NCBI GenBank assembly: GCA_002490665.1
Contig: DKUL01000057.1
Span: forward strand, 130,229 to 194,228
DNA length: 64,000 nt
Source of the DNA: Lachnospiraceae bacterium UBA7205
Lineage (GTDB): Bacteria > Bacillota > Clostridia > Lachnospirales > Lachnospiraceae
Reading direction: 5' to 3'
Under the pieces are notes generated by a model that made no database searches, was not told where the DNA came from, and worked only from the letters and a program-made list of their open reading frames with translations. Numbering within the stretch: the stretch's first letter is position 1; each line of letters starts with the position of its first letter. Made by a program: the position numbers and the translations under genes. This document shows positions 55,559-63,995 of this stretch, piece by piece.

Positions 55559-57601
55559 CTAAATGGCGCCTTCCTCCAGCATCTGGTTCAGTATGTCTTT
55601 TACGACAAATATCGCCCTCTCCGGAGTGGTATCAGTCAGCTGTGCCCCTGCAATGTTCATATGTCCGCCTCCGCCGAGGCGTTCCATGACAATCTGCACA
55701 TTGACCTCATCAATTGACCTTGCGGATATATATATCTTACCGTTATATTCCGTAACCACAAAGCTCGCCTTAATGCCATTGATATCCAGCAGCTCATTTG
55801 CCGCCTGCGCCCCGACCTCCGTCGGGCTGTCAAGCCCCTCCGAGGGGCATATTCCCATGGCATAGGCGTTCTTGTAAATCTCGGCGTTTCGAATTGCTTC
55901 CGCCTTTGCCTTGTACTCCTTGGCGCCATCCCGGAACATCTTCCGGACCCTTGTCACATCCGCGCCGCACCGGCGCAGAAACGCCGCCGCCTCAAATGTC
56001 CGCACACCGGTTTTCGCCGTAAAGTTGTTCGTATCCACCATAACACCCGAATACATGCAGTCCGCCTCATTGCTCCGCACCTTGACCGTGCCCGCTATAT
56101 ACTGAAGCACCTCGGCAACCATCTCACAGGTGCTCGACGCATACGGCTCCACATACGACAGGGTAGCGCTTTCTATCACTTCCGAACTCTGCCTGTGGTG
56201 GTCGAGGACTACCACGGTCTTGCAGCTGCGGATTAAATCCGGGCACTCCGTTATGCTGGGCTTGTTCACATCGACCACCACCAGCACCGTACTGCTGTCC
56301 GCAATCTCCTGCGCCTCGGCACTGCTGATGATAAAATCCTCCTCGTACACATTCCTGTCCCGAAACAGTTCGACCAACGGCTTCACCGAAGTCGTGATAT
56401 CATTGATGACAATATGCGATTTTCTGTCGAGCGCCCTCGCAATGCAGCTGATACCCACTGCCGCGCCAAACGCATCGGCATCCGCCAGACGGTGCCCCAT
56501 AATCAGCACCTTGTCCTTGCTCGTGATAATCTCCTGAAGGGCATTCGCCTTCACACGCGCCTTCACGCGTGTATTCTTCTCTATCTGCTGGCTCTTTCCA
56601 CCATAGTATACGATGGAATCCGGCGACTTCACCACTGCCTGGTCGCCGCCGCGCCCCAGCGCCAGGTCAATTGCCGTCCGCGCGAACTCGCAGTTCTGAA
56701 TATATGTAGGCGCATCAACACCCATACCGATACTCACGGTGACAGCCATCTCGTTTCCGATATTGACCGTCTTGACATCCTCGAGCAAATCGAAGCGTGA
56801 CTCCTTGAGGTTCGCCAGCGCTTTTTTGCGGATTATCACCAGATACTTGTCCTTCTCCGTCTTGCGGGCAATGCCGTCCACGGACGAAATGTATTTATTG
56901 ATTTTCCTGTCAATCAGCGCCATCAGAAGCGATCTCCTGACATCCTCGACGCTCTCAAGCGCCTCATCATAGTTATCAATGTAAATCATTCCCACGACAA
57001 GGCTCTGCTCGTCATTCTCGCGCAGCGCACGTTTCAGGTTCGTCTCGTCGAAAAGGTATCCCGCTATCAGGAAATTCTCATTTCCGGCGCTTTCAATCAC
57101 TTCGCTGTTATCCAGCACATCCTTTATGGAAATTCTTTTTAATTTCAGGACATACTCCCTTTCCTCAAAAGAAATTTCCATCTCCGTATCCTCGTCAAAT
57201 TCGAGCTTGTCCTTCGTCACCGCCGGAAAAACAGTACTGATGGGCTTGCGGTATCCCTTCTCCTTGTGAATAATCCGCTCAAAGGCAATGTTTGTCCATA
57301 TAATCTTGCCCGCTTCATCCATCAGCACATGCGGAAGCTCCAGATCCCGCAGGAGCTTTCGCTGAACCTGCCCATACTGCGTCGCAAAATTAATGAATTC
57401 ATTCATAATAATGGGCTTGTTCCGGTACAGCAGCGCACTGTTCACAATCAGATAGAATGCCAAAAAGCCTGAAACACAGATGCCGGCCTTAATATTTAAA
57501 AAATAAATTCCAACGTTTACCAGAGCCAAAAAGATGCCAAGTATCAGGGTTGTCTGAAGATATATTTTCAAATGTCCTTTTAATCTTACTTTCTGCTTCA
57601 T
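55559..57601 (-). CDS. gdpP: Cyclic-di-AMP phosphodiesterase GdpP (DHH-DHHA1)
   Basis: A 680-residue membrane enzyme that hydrolyses c-di-AMP to pApA. Two N-terminal membrane helices (about 13-55) are followed by a PAS-like domain (about 80-170) and a degenerate GGDEF domain (about 190-310) in which the GGDEF position is replaced (KDKYLVII). The DHH domain carries IMGHRLADADAFGAAVG and VVLDHHRQSSEVIE. The C-terminal DHHA1 domain contains the glycine-rich RLGGGGHMNIAGAQL. All metal-binding Asp and His residues expected for DHH enzymes are visible. GGGAGG precedes the ATG. It is the first gene of the operon with rplI and dnaB. TATACT near 57668-57673 on the minus strand is a likely -10. Confidence 0.93.
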   Translation of the reverse strand: MKQKVRLKGHLKIYLQTTLILGIFLALVNVGIYFLNIKAGICVSGFLAFYLIVNSALLYRNKPIIMNEFINFATQYGQVQRKLLRDLELPHVLMDEAGKIIWTNIAFERIIHKEKGYRKPISTVFPAVTKDKLEFDEDTEMEISFEEREYVLKLKRISIKDVLDNSEVIESAGNENFLIAGYLFDETNLKRALRENDEQSLVVGMIYIDNYDEALESVEDVRRSLLMALIDRKINKYISSVDGIARKTEKDKYLVIIRKKALANLKESRFDLLEDVKTVNIGNEMAVTVSIGMGVDAPTYIQNCEFARTAIDLALGRGGDQAVVKSPDSIVYYGGKSQQIEKNTRVKARVKANALQEIITSKDKVLIMGHRLADADAFGAAVGISCIARALDRKSHIVINDITTSVKPLVELFRDRNVYEEDFIISSAEAQEIADSSTVLVVVDVNKPSITECPDLIRSCKTVVVLDHHRQSSEVIESATLSYVEPYASSTCEMVAEVLQYIAGTVKVRSNEADCMYSGVMVDTNNFTAKTGVRTFEAAAFLRRCGADVTRVRKMFRDGAKEYKAKAEAIRNAEIYKNAYAMGICPSEGLDSPTEVGAQAANELLDINGIKASFVVTEYNGKIYISARSIDEVNVQIVMERLGGGGHMNIAGAQLTDTTPERAIFVVKDILNQMLEEGAI

Positions 57602-57725
57602 GTATGATACCTCCCGTAAACACGTTTCGGGACACGAAAAGTCTTATCTTTATTATTTCTTATCTAGTATACCATTAATTCATATAAAGTTCCATAGCGG
57701 ATTTTGTCTCTTAAAGTCGCAAATC

Positions 57726-58964
57726 CTAAAAATGTGCATAAATATCAATCAGATTTAACAGGATTTCCACAATCTTCTCCATATCCTCCACACAGGCAAA
57801 CTCATTTCTGCCATGATGCCCCTCAGAACCAGTACACAGATTCGGACATAACAGGCCGTCAAATGACAGCCGCGCCCCGTCCGTTCCGCCGCGTATCGCC
57901 GATATCCTCGGTTCCACGCCTGCACGTTTCATGGCTTCCACGGCATTGTCAACAATATACATGTCCTTCTCTATCATTTCACGCATATTGCAGTAGGAAT
58001 CCTTCATATCCACATGAAATGTACCCGCACCATATTTTTCATTCAGCTTCTCCGCGGTGCTGACAAAAACAGCCTTTCTCTGCTCAAACTTTGCCTTGTC
58101 ATGATCCCTGATAATATACTCCGCGGACGCTTCCTCCACCGTTCCCCGGATGCTGTCCACATGGTAAAACCCCTCATATCCCTCGGTGTTCTCCGGGCAC
58201 TCATCGGGAAGCGCGCCGATAAACTCATATGCAAGCTTGATTGCATTGCGCATAATATTTTTCGCATAGCCGGGGTGGACGCTCTTTCCAGTGACAGTGA
58301 GCACGGCGCCTGCGGCATTAAAGCACTCGTAGCTCATGTCGCCAAGCTCACCGCCATCCACCGTATACGCGCAGTCCGCGCCAAATCCTTTGATGTCAAA
58401 ATATTCAACACCGTTTCCGACCTCCTCGTCCGGTGTAAAGCCAATACAGATTTTTCCATGCTTTATTTCCGGATGTGTCAGCAGCTGCTCTGCCATCGCC
58501 ATGATTTCCGCCACGCCTGCCTTATCATCCCCGCCGAGGAGTGTGTTGCCGTCCGTCACCACCAGACGCTTTCCCACGCAGTTTTTCAGCATCGGAAAAT
58601 CCGAGACATAGGTGACGATATTTTTTTCCGGATTCAGGACAATATCGTTACCGTCATAATTTTCAATTACCCGCGGGCTGACATTCCTTCCGCTTACAGC
58701 AGGAGAGGTATCCATATGCGCAATAAACCCGACTGCCGGAATGTCCTTCCCATCCACATTTGACGGAATGACAGCATAGACATAACAGTGCTCCGCGTCA
58801 TACCGCACATCACTTGCCCCAAGCTGCACAAGCTCTTCATGCAAAAGCTTTGCCAAATCCCGCTGCTTCTCCGTGGACGGCACTTTATCCGCCGCTTCCT
58901 CCGACGACTGTGTATCAATCTTTACATAGCGCAAAAACTTGTCCAATACCGTTGAATACTCCAT
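57726..58964 (-). CDS. pepT: Peptidase T (tripeptide aminopeptidase)
   Basis: A 412-residue cytosolic M20B metallopeptidase that removes N-terminal residues from tripeptides. Zinc ligands and catalytic residues lie in [34 protein letters not shown] and YTVDGGELG, with the terminal histidine in [12 protein letters not shown]. The dimerisation lid domain (about 205-315) contains [14 protein letters not shown]. Length matches the family. The first ATG (58970) touches the GGGGG; ATG 58964 is better placed. TATACT near 59012-59017 on the minus strand is a candidate -10. Confidence 0.95.
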   Translation of the reverse strand: MEYSTVLDKFLRYVKIDTQSSEEAADKVPSTEKQRDLAKLLHEELVQLGASDVRYDAEHCYVYAVIPSNVDGKDIPAVGFIAHMDTSPAVSGRNVSPRVIENYDGNDIVLNPEKNIVTYVSDFPMLKNCVGKRLVVTDGNTLLGGDDKAGVAEIMAMAEQLLTHPEIKHGKICIGFTPDEEVGNGVEYFDIKGFGADCAYTVDGGELGDMSYECFNAAGAVLTVTGKSVHPGYAKNIMRNAIKLAYEFIGALPDECPENTEGYEGFYHVDSIRGTVEEASAEYIIRDHDKAKFEQRKAVFVSTAEKLNEKYGAGTFHVDMKDSYCNMREMIEKDMYIVDNAVEAMKRAGVEPRISAIRGGTDGARLSFDGLLCPNLCTGSEGHHGRNEFACVEDMEKIVEILLNLIDIYAHF

Positions 58965-59049
58965 TTTCATCCCCCAATCTTTCCATGTCCAAATATTTTT
59001 AATATGTACTAGTATACCACTTTTTCCCAGAAATAAAAAGCATCAGAAT

Positions 59050-59092
59050 AAAAGTAAAAAACCGGCAGAGCTTTATCGTCCGCCGGTTCCTT
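59050..59092 (-). terminator. Intrinsic terminator of the rpsF-ssb-rpsR operon
   Basis: On the minus strand the stem AACCGGC/GCCGGTT is followed by TTTTTACTTTT. It lies about 15 nt after the rpsR stop. Confidence 0.85.
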
Positions 59093-59105
59093 ATGTTTGA
59101 TACGA

Positions 59106-59369
59106 TTAGTCGATTGTATAAGGCATCAATGCAATATGACGCGCCCTCTTGATTGCCACTGTGAGCGCCCTCTGATGCTTTGCACAGTTTCCTGTAATTC
59201 TTCTGGGAAGAATCTTGCCTCTCTCAGATACATATCTCTTTAACTTTGCTGTATCCTTGTAATCAATCACATTGTCCTTGCCGCAAAATACGCAAACTTT
59301 TTTTCTTCTACGGATTCCGCCTCTTCTTTTCATCGGGGAATCAGCTTTTTCAGTTCTATTAAAAGCCAT
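59106..59369 (-). CDS. rpsR: 30S ribosomal protein S18
   Basis: An 87-residue protein with the S18 core ([20 protein letters not shown], then [20 protein letters not shown]). The Cys residues in VCVFCGKDN and GNCAKHQ suggest the zinc-type (C+) form. GGAGG precedes the ATG. It is the last gene of the rpsF-ssb-rpsR operon, the conserved bacterial arrangement. S18 binds S6 in the 30S platform. Confidence 0.97.
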   Translation of the reverse strand: MAFNRTEKADSPMKRRGGIRRRKKVCVFCGKDNVIDYKDTAKLKRYVSERGKILPRRITGNCAKHQRALTVAIKRARHIALMPYTID

Positions 59370-59411
59370 GATAAAGCCTCCTATTCTTTCAATCTTTTAC
59401 AAAAGCAGAGA

Positions 59412-59879
59412 TTAGTTAAACGGTAACTCCTCGTCAATTCCGTCCGGAATGTTCATGAAACCGTCGCCTGCCGCCATCGGCGCAGCCGGCTGGCTGTTAC
59501 CGCCTCCGAAGCCGCCTCCGTAACTGTTATTTCCGTAACCGCCTTCAGAATTGTTATTTTTGCTCTCTGCAAACTCCTGGTCTTCCACAACAACTTCCGT
59601 GGTATAAACTTTTACGCCGTCCTTGTTGGTATAGCTGCCAGTCTGAATCCGTCCGGTAACCGCAATCTTGATTCCCTTGCGCAGATACTTCTCTGCAAAC
59701 TCACCGGATTTTCCAAATGCGACACACGAGATAAAATCCGCTGTGTTCTCATCATTTCCCCGGTTGAATCTCCTGTCCACTGCAAGCGTATATCTTGCAA
59801 TCGCCATCTGGTTCTCACCCTGTGTATACCTGACTTCGGGATCTCTTGTCAATCGTCCCATTAAAATTACTTTATTCAT
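59412..59879 (-). CDS. ssb: Single-stranded DNA-binding protein
   Basis: A 155-residue protein. The OB-fold covers about 1-105 (MNKVILMGRLTRDPEVRYTQ, FISCVAFGKSGEFAEKYLRK, TTEVVVEDQEFAESK). A Gly/Asn-rich flexible linker (about 110-140) follows, and the acidic protein-interaction tip ends EELPFN. It protects ssDNA in replication and recruits repair proteins. It lies between rpsF and rpsR, as in most Firmicutes. Confidence 0.96.
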   Translation of the reverse strand: MNKVILMGRLTRDPEVRYTQGENQMAIARYTLAVDRRFNRGNDENTADFISCVAFGKSGEFAEKYLRKGIKIAVTGRIQTGSYTNKDGVKVYTTEVVVEDQEFAESKNNNSEGGYGNNSYGGGFGGGNSQPAAPMAAGDGFMNIPDGIDEELPFN

Positions 59880-59928
59880 ATAAAAGTTCTCCCACTAGAC
59901 ACCCTGTATTCCAATACAGGTGCACATT

Positions 59929-60219
59929 CTATTTCTCGTCCTGTCTAACGCACAAATATCTGACAACGTTCTCCATGAGACGAATCCTTGACTCAATCTC
60001 ACCTGGAACAGTTGCTTCGCCATCAAACTGAATGAAATAATAGAAAGCTTCCTTCATCTTACGCACTTCGTATGCAAGTCTCTTCTTGCCCCACTCGTCT
60101 ACGTTCGTGATGGTGCCACCATGCTTTGTAATGATGTTTTTCACTTTCTCCACGGTAGCTGCTCTCTCATCGTCCTCAAGCTTTGCGCTGACAACAACGG
60201 CTAATTCATACTTGTTCAT
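59929..60219 (-). CDS. rpsF: 30S ribosomal protein S6
   Basis: A 96-residue protein (MNKYELAVVVSAKLEDDERA, then TNVDEWGKKRLAYEVRKMKE) with the normal S6 length. The longer frame to 60267 has no homology; AAAGGAGG is placed for the ATG at 60219. It is the first gene of the rpsF-ssb-rpsR operon. Confidence 0.96.
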   Translation of the reverse strand: MNKYELAVVVSAKLEDDERAATVEKVKNIITKHGGTITNVDEWGKKRLAYEVRKMKEAFYYFIQFDGEATVPGEIESRIRLMENVVRYLCVRQDEK

Positions 60220-60325
60220 CTTGTTACCTCCTTTTGGTCTCTGGCCTCTCCTCTCCGGGAGAAGCAAGGAATTTATATATCACGAAAATTTATGATACTA
60301 CATTTCGGGCAAAAATTCAAGTCAA
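60220..60325 (-). promoter_or_regulatory. rpsF leader: promoter and possible S6:S18-binding structure
   Basis: On the minus strand TTGACT (60325-60320) is followed after 19 bp by TAGTAT. Between it and the start codon lies a GC-rich imperfect hairpin (CTTCTCCCGGAGAGGAGAGG) with a CCGGA segment. S6:S18 complexes are known to bind such leaders with a conserved CCG bulge and repress the operon. The match is by eye and weak. Confidence 0.35.
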
Positions 60326-60350
60326 TTGGGAAAATTTATTACAACATTTT

Positions 60351-61074
60351 TTACCCTATCAGACACTGTTTCCCCTCGAACGCAAATCCATATTTCCTGA
60401 TACGCTCCGGCGCAATCCCTTTTGCTTCCAGCGCGGCGGCGTATCGTTTCTCTTCTATCTGCTGCAATGCAGCTTTTACGGTGTCTTCCAAATCCGCTTC
60501 CTTTTTGGGACGGCGAACCTTGAACTCTATGATCATGGCGTCATCGGACTGGTTTTTGGGGTCAAGCATTATGTCATAACGACCAAATCCGCTTTCGCGG
60601 TTTGATGTAATCGTATATCTGTCAGCCAGCCCCACCATCAGCCCCAGGACAAATCCATGGTAAAAACGTTCCGGTTCTGCCTGTTCGGATGGTTTGTTTC
60701 CGACATCAAAATTGCTGAATGTGGCGAGCGCAACCTTGTTCATAATAATAGTTCATCGCCTCGACATCGCCCTCAAGAAGCGCCTTGATAAAGTCATTGT
60801 CGGCTGGTACATATGTCTTAAACCAGCCTTCTATCATGTTCCGGAACATCAGGCGGACTTCCTTGTTTGTGAGCTTCAGGTCATATTCTTCCTTCCCGGT
60901 TTCGGGATCCATCGTGTACCGCTCTACTTTTAAATAGCCGCTTGCAAGCAGCAGGCTCCATATCGCGTACTCGTTGTGGTCAAGCTGGTTAAAGATAATC
61001 TGCTCGTCAATTTTTGTGTGAAGCGTCCCACCTCGTCTGGAAAATGTGAATATTTGAATGCAGAATTCTGGCAC
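60351..61074 (-). pseudogene. Frameshifted C-terminal remnant of a DUF1703 / AAA-ATPase-like PD-(D/E)XK protein
   Basis: Two overlapping frames make one decayed gene. 60706-61074 carries KIDEQIIFNQLDHNEYAIWS and MFRNMIEGWF; 60351-60743 continues with [55 protein letters not shown] and IIEFKV (the D...ExK nuclease core). Removing one T from the TATTATTAT run near 60745-60755 would restore the usual [13 protein letters not shown] reading. The N-terminal AAA-ATPase-like part, about 350-400 residues, is missing; the first residues of the 61074 frame are unrelated. So it is both truncated and frameshifted. Confidence 0.75.
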
Positions 61075-61086
61075 GATTTGCAGAAG

Positions 61087-62643
61087 CTACCGCATTACAG
61101 TTTTCAGAAATTCGTCCTGCAAGTATTTTGTTATATTTCCCGTCCTTATTGCTGAGACAATTCCTTCCTGCGTCAGAAGGACAACTACTTCCTCATCATG
61201 CGAAAACCGCAGCATTTCTTCATCAAAGTCATCCGTAACCCCATTCCATGCAATAAAAAATCCCAGCTTGCATCTTCTGTATCGATTTTTCATTTTTCCA
61301 ATAAATATATTCAATTCTTCTCGTCCGACAACCTGCCTCCAGTTTTTACATTCGCACAAAATCACTGTGCTTTCTTTTGCAAACACTCCATTTTCTGACC
61401 CATTGTATATACTTATGTCTATTTCTTCTGTTTCTGTTATAACATTATGCTGGCATTGGAATCCTTCTACCTCCGAAAAAAATTTAAACATCAGTTCTTC
61501 TAATGCCCTACCACGCTCTATATTACTATTTTTTTCCGCATTAACAGCTTCTATCAGCTCATCCCATTCATCCCTTGGACAATCTGCGACAGCATCTCCA
61601 TCAGTTCCAGAATCGCATATTTTATGGCGCTGGACTGCAGCAACATTTTCCTCCAAATCAATCTTTTCATCATGCGCATCAGCTACCAAAAGTTTCATAT
61701 ATTTTTTTACAGGCAATTGTTCCTTGGAGAAACAGGTTGTTGCATTGCCATTTGTTTCTTTACCGCCTAGATATTCGCTTAAGGCTTTCGCAATGTATGA
61801 AACAACAATTGCATTTGTCGCCTGCGATATATAACGATACATCCAGCTCTTATTTTGGCATTTATTGTAATCGTATATCTCCAATCCCTTTAATCGCGCC
61901 ATCTCTATATGTGTGCACCTCCGCAGCCCCTTATCATCACATATAAAATTTTCATTGATAGCCCCATTCATGAATAAATTCGACTCATAAATTTTATTCC
62001 TTTGGCGAACGTATATCTTATTTTTCTCAAAACGATAATCCCCAATTCCCCTAATCTGTCTATACCATGGGTCTACATTTTTTTCAAACCAATATCCTTT
62101 TATATCATTCTTATTGAAACATGCTGCCGGAAAGTAAAACTCCCTATTATATAAATCTTCCCGAATCCCGACAATGTATGCTTTGACCTCATCAAATGGG
62201 AGACCTGAATAGTTTTGTGCCGCCAGCATTTTATAATGGATATGGTAACCCATGCTTATATAGCAAGCGCAGGCTTCCCGCATTCTATTTAATCCTGCGC
62301 CAGCAGTTTCCAAAACAATTGCCTTTGGTCTCTTTTCACGCACAAGATTTATCATCCAATCATTTATGGGATAACTATATACCCCGCCCCTTTTCACCGG
62401 CGCAGAAAGGGCACTCAGTGATATTCTGCCCGTTATTATATCCGCATCCTTCAATTCTTCCGGATGCAATAAGCATATATCCTGGCATTTTGAAATATTC
62501 CTGCCGAATATACTTTCATAAATTGATACTTTTTCTTTATCATTATCTATCGCTTGTCTTACTTCATATCCTGCATCCAGAAAACCTTTTGACATGCCGC
62601 CTATTCCGCAGAAGATATCTATAATACTAAGCTGTTGCTCCAT
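61087..62643 (-). CDS. Degenerate cytosine-C5 methyltransferase fused to Mrr-like PD-(D/E)XK nuclease
   Basis: A 518-residue protein. Residues about 5-295 follow the C5-MTase order: motif I DIFCGIGGMSKGFLDAGYEV, a motif VI-like VLETAG, a motif VIII/IX-like block (AQNYSGLPFDEVKAYIVGIR; THIEMARLKGLEIYDY) and the closing ATNAIVVSYIAKAL. The catalytic motif IV PCQ is absent: the position reads ITGRISLSALSAPVKRGG with no cysteine. So methyl transfer is unlikely, and the domain may only read DNA. Residues about 376-498 look like an Mrr-type nuclease: GRALEELMFKFFSEVEGF, then EEIDISIY (Asp409) and ILCECKNW (Glu431, Lys433), an intact D...ExK. The ATG at 62643 overlaps the stop of an upstream gene tail by 17 nt. 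The first Met at 62664 has no site. A restriction or defence role is inferred. Confidence 0.75.
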   Translation of the reverse strand: MEQQLSIIDIFCGIGGMSKGFLDAGYEVRQAIDNDKEKVSIYESIFGRNISKCQDICLLHPEELKDADIITGRISLSALSAPVKRGGVYSYPINDWMINLVREKRPKAIVLETAGAGLNRMREACACYISMGYHIHYKMLAAQNYSGLPFDEVKAYIVGIREDLYNREFYFPAACFNKNDIKGYWFEKNVDPWYRQIRGIGDYRFEKNKIYVRQRNKIYESNLFMNGAINENFICDDKGLRRCTHIEMARLKGLEIYDYNKCQNKSWMYRYISQATNAIVVSYIAKALSEYLGGKETNGNATTCFSKEQLPVKKYMKLLVADAHDEKIDLEENVAAVQRHKICDSGTDGDAVADCPRDEWDELIEAVNAEKNSNIERGRALEELMFKFFSEVEGFQCQHNVITETEEIDISIYNGSENGVFAKESTVILCECKNWRQVVGREELNIFIGKMKNRYRRCKLGFFIAWNGVTDDFDEEMLRFSHDEEVVVLLTQEGIVSAIRTGNITKYLQDEFLKTVMR

Positions 62644-62767
62644 GAATTTTATCCCACCAATCATTTGTCTGCTGTCTGACTATTGCTTCTGTAAATTTGT
62701 TTCCGTTTGCTGGCAGCATATCTGTCTCAACTGCTTTTGCAATAAGTGTTTCAATTCCTGTAAAGGC
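62627..62767 (-). pseudogene. Tail of a lost upstream partner gene
   Basis: A 46-codon open stretch that reads FTGIETLIAKAVETDMLPAN, then GNKFTEAIVRQQTNDWWDKI and ends HGATA-stop. It looks like real protein, and its stop overlaps the methyltransferase start (ATGGAGCAACAGCTTAG), the signature of translational coupling. The frame is closed by TAA at 62768-62770, and a terminator hairpin lies just beyond. I read it as the C-terminus of a former first gene of the operon; a short peptide from ATG 62719 is the alternative. Confidence 0.5.
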
Positions 62768-62778
62768 TTAGCACAACA

Positions 62779-62815
62779 CAAAAACTGCCGGACAGATTTT
62801 TTTCTATCTGGCAGC
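62779..62815 (-). terminator. Intrinsic terminator upstream of the methyltransferase operon remnant
   Basis: On the minus strand a stem pairs CTGCCAGATAG with CTGTCCGGCAG (one G-T pair and one bulge, A-rich loop) and is followed by TTTTTGTG. It would stop transcription from the chimeric gene at 62994. The remaining 62816-62993 shows no gene. Confidence 0.65.
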
Positions 62816-62993
62816 CCGCTTTCTCCAGCATTTGATAAAACAATATTCCCAACAAATCAAAAAACACCTACGCACAACCTTTATCTTTTGTATAATATTT
62901 TATTCTTTGTTGTGTGTAGATGTTAATTTGTAGTATAACACATTGTTTCTTAAAATGCCATTGTTTTTTGGTAAATGTTTATGCTTTCAACCA

Positions 62994-63503
62994 TCAATTA
63001 ATAAAAACCTGCTCTACCCCCATTTCCCGCACATAATCAATCCATTTGTAGATGTCTTCCGCGTCATATAGTTCCTGTCTTTTTTCATCCTTTGATTTCT
63101 TTAACGCCAATGCCATCAATGCATATTCATTTTCCAGCAAAGTATCAAATACTCCTTGGTCATCAGTGTTTATTGAGACACTTAACGACATATTGTTTTT
63201 GTTATTTTTCCTGAGAAGTTTAGAATTAAATCTTAGTATTGGGTGTTCCTCATATTTTGTGATTGTTCCAATCAAATAGTTTGAGGAAGGATTTGTCTCT
63301 ATGCCGATTCCCTCTGCGCGGGAAGCATCATGCCTGCTATATGACGGAAACGAAGCCAGGGTTAGTTCCAGCAGCCGGATTAACCAGCTCTTGTTCTGAT
63401 GCCACGCATGCAAAAGCGTTGCGCTTCGCTTACTTTTATCCGGATGCCTTTCATACATCTGAAGCTGACGTTCAACAGTCAGCTTTCCATAATTAAACTT
63501 CAC
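62994..63503 (-). pseudogene. Chimeric remnant: HD-CE-like N-terminus joined to adenosine-deaminase-like C-terminus
   Basis: About 169 residues. The first 60 (ERQLQMYERHPDKSKRSATL, LHAWHQNKSWLIRLLELTLA, SFPSYSRHDAS) look like the start of an HD-CE-type metal-dependent hydrolase. After SRHDASRAEG the sequence changes to an adenosine/AMP-deaminase C-terminus: GIGIETNPSSNYLIGTITKY, EEHPIL and VSINTDDQGVFDTLLENEYA, which contain the ExxPxSN and TDD signatures. The His residues of the deaminase N-terminal half and the rest of the HD domain are missing, so an in-frame deletion probably fused two genes. GTG 63503 has AAGGA close by; a TTG at 63563 is possible. Confidence 0.6.
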
Positions 63504-63649
63504 GTCTTCCTTATACTTGATTTTTCTGTGACATAGTTTTCTTAATCTCCCAGTACAATTCAATATACGCCCTTACCTTACCAGCGCTCTCTAAGACACT
63601 ATATTATCGATTCCAGTTGTTTATTCTTTTGTTTTCTACAGCTCCCTGC

Positions 63650-63726
63650 CCTTTTTCACTCAAACTCCCATCTGCCTGCTTCAGCAGGCGTACCATTCAG
63701 GATGGTGAAATGCTCTTTTTCACCCC
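63650..63726 (-). repeat. Dispersed hairpin repeat, family A, copy 2
   Basis: The inverted counterpart of 18067-18143. On the minus strand it reads GGGTGAAA...ATTTCACC, then GTACGCCTGCT-GA-AGCAGGCAG, GATGGGAGTT and GTGAAAAAGG. The loop base differs between copies, while both stems are kept. It lies between two decayed reading frames. Confidence 0.75.
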
Positions 63727-63995
63727 TATAAGGTCAAAAGCTGATACGCTTTTTGAATTACTAGGTTCTTTTTCTGTTTTTGAACTTCCATGAATGCCGA
63801 CTCGCAAGCATTTTCTTTCTCTCGTTTAACACACATATAAATATGCTTAAGCACATCAAAGTCTATATCCCTGATTTGGCTCAGATATAATTTCAATTCC
63901 TTCCGTAAATCATCGCTTACCTCACCTCTGGATGCTGATTGAATTCTCCATATTCCATTAATATCAAACTTTTCCCATCTAGTGTAGAGACCGAT
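63726..63995 (-). pseudogene. Unidentified gene fragment at the window edge
   Basis: An 89-codon open stretch with protein-like composition (LYTRWEKFDINGIWRIQSAS, RKELKLYLSQIRDIDFDVLK, then a Lys/Glu-rich helical end). An in-frame TAA at 63996-63998 closes it upstream, and there is no suitable start codon, so it is probably the 3' end of a decayed or frameshifted gene extending beyond the window. The family is not recognised. Its stop overlaps the edge of the family A repeat. Confidence 0.4.

Noticed and set aside
62594..62926. A 110-codon plus-strand Cys-rich frame at the methyltransferase 5' end.
   Set aside because: Antisense to the methyltransferase start and to a terminator hairpin; low-quality composition.
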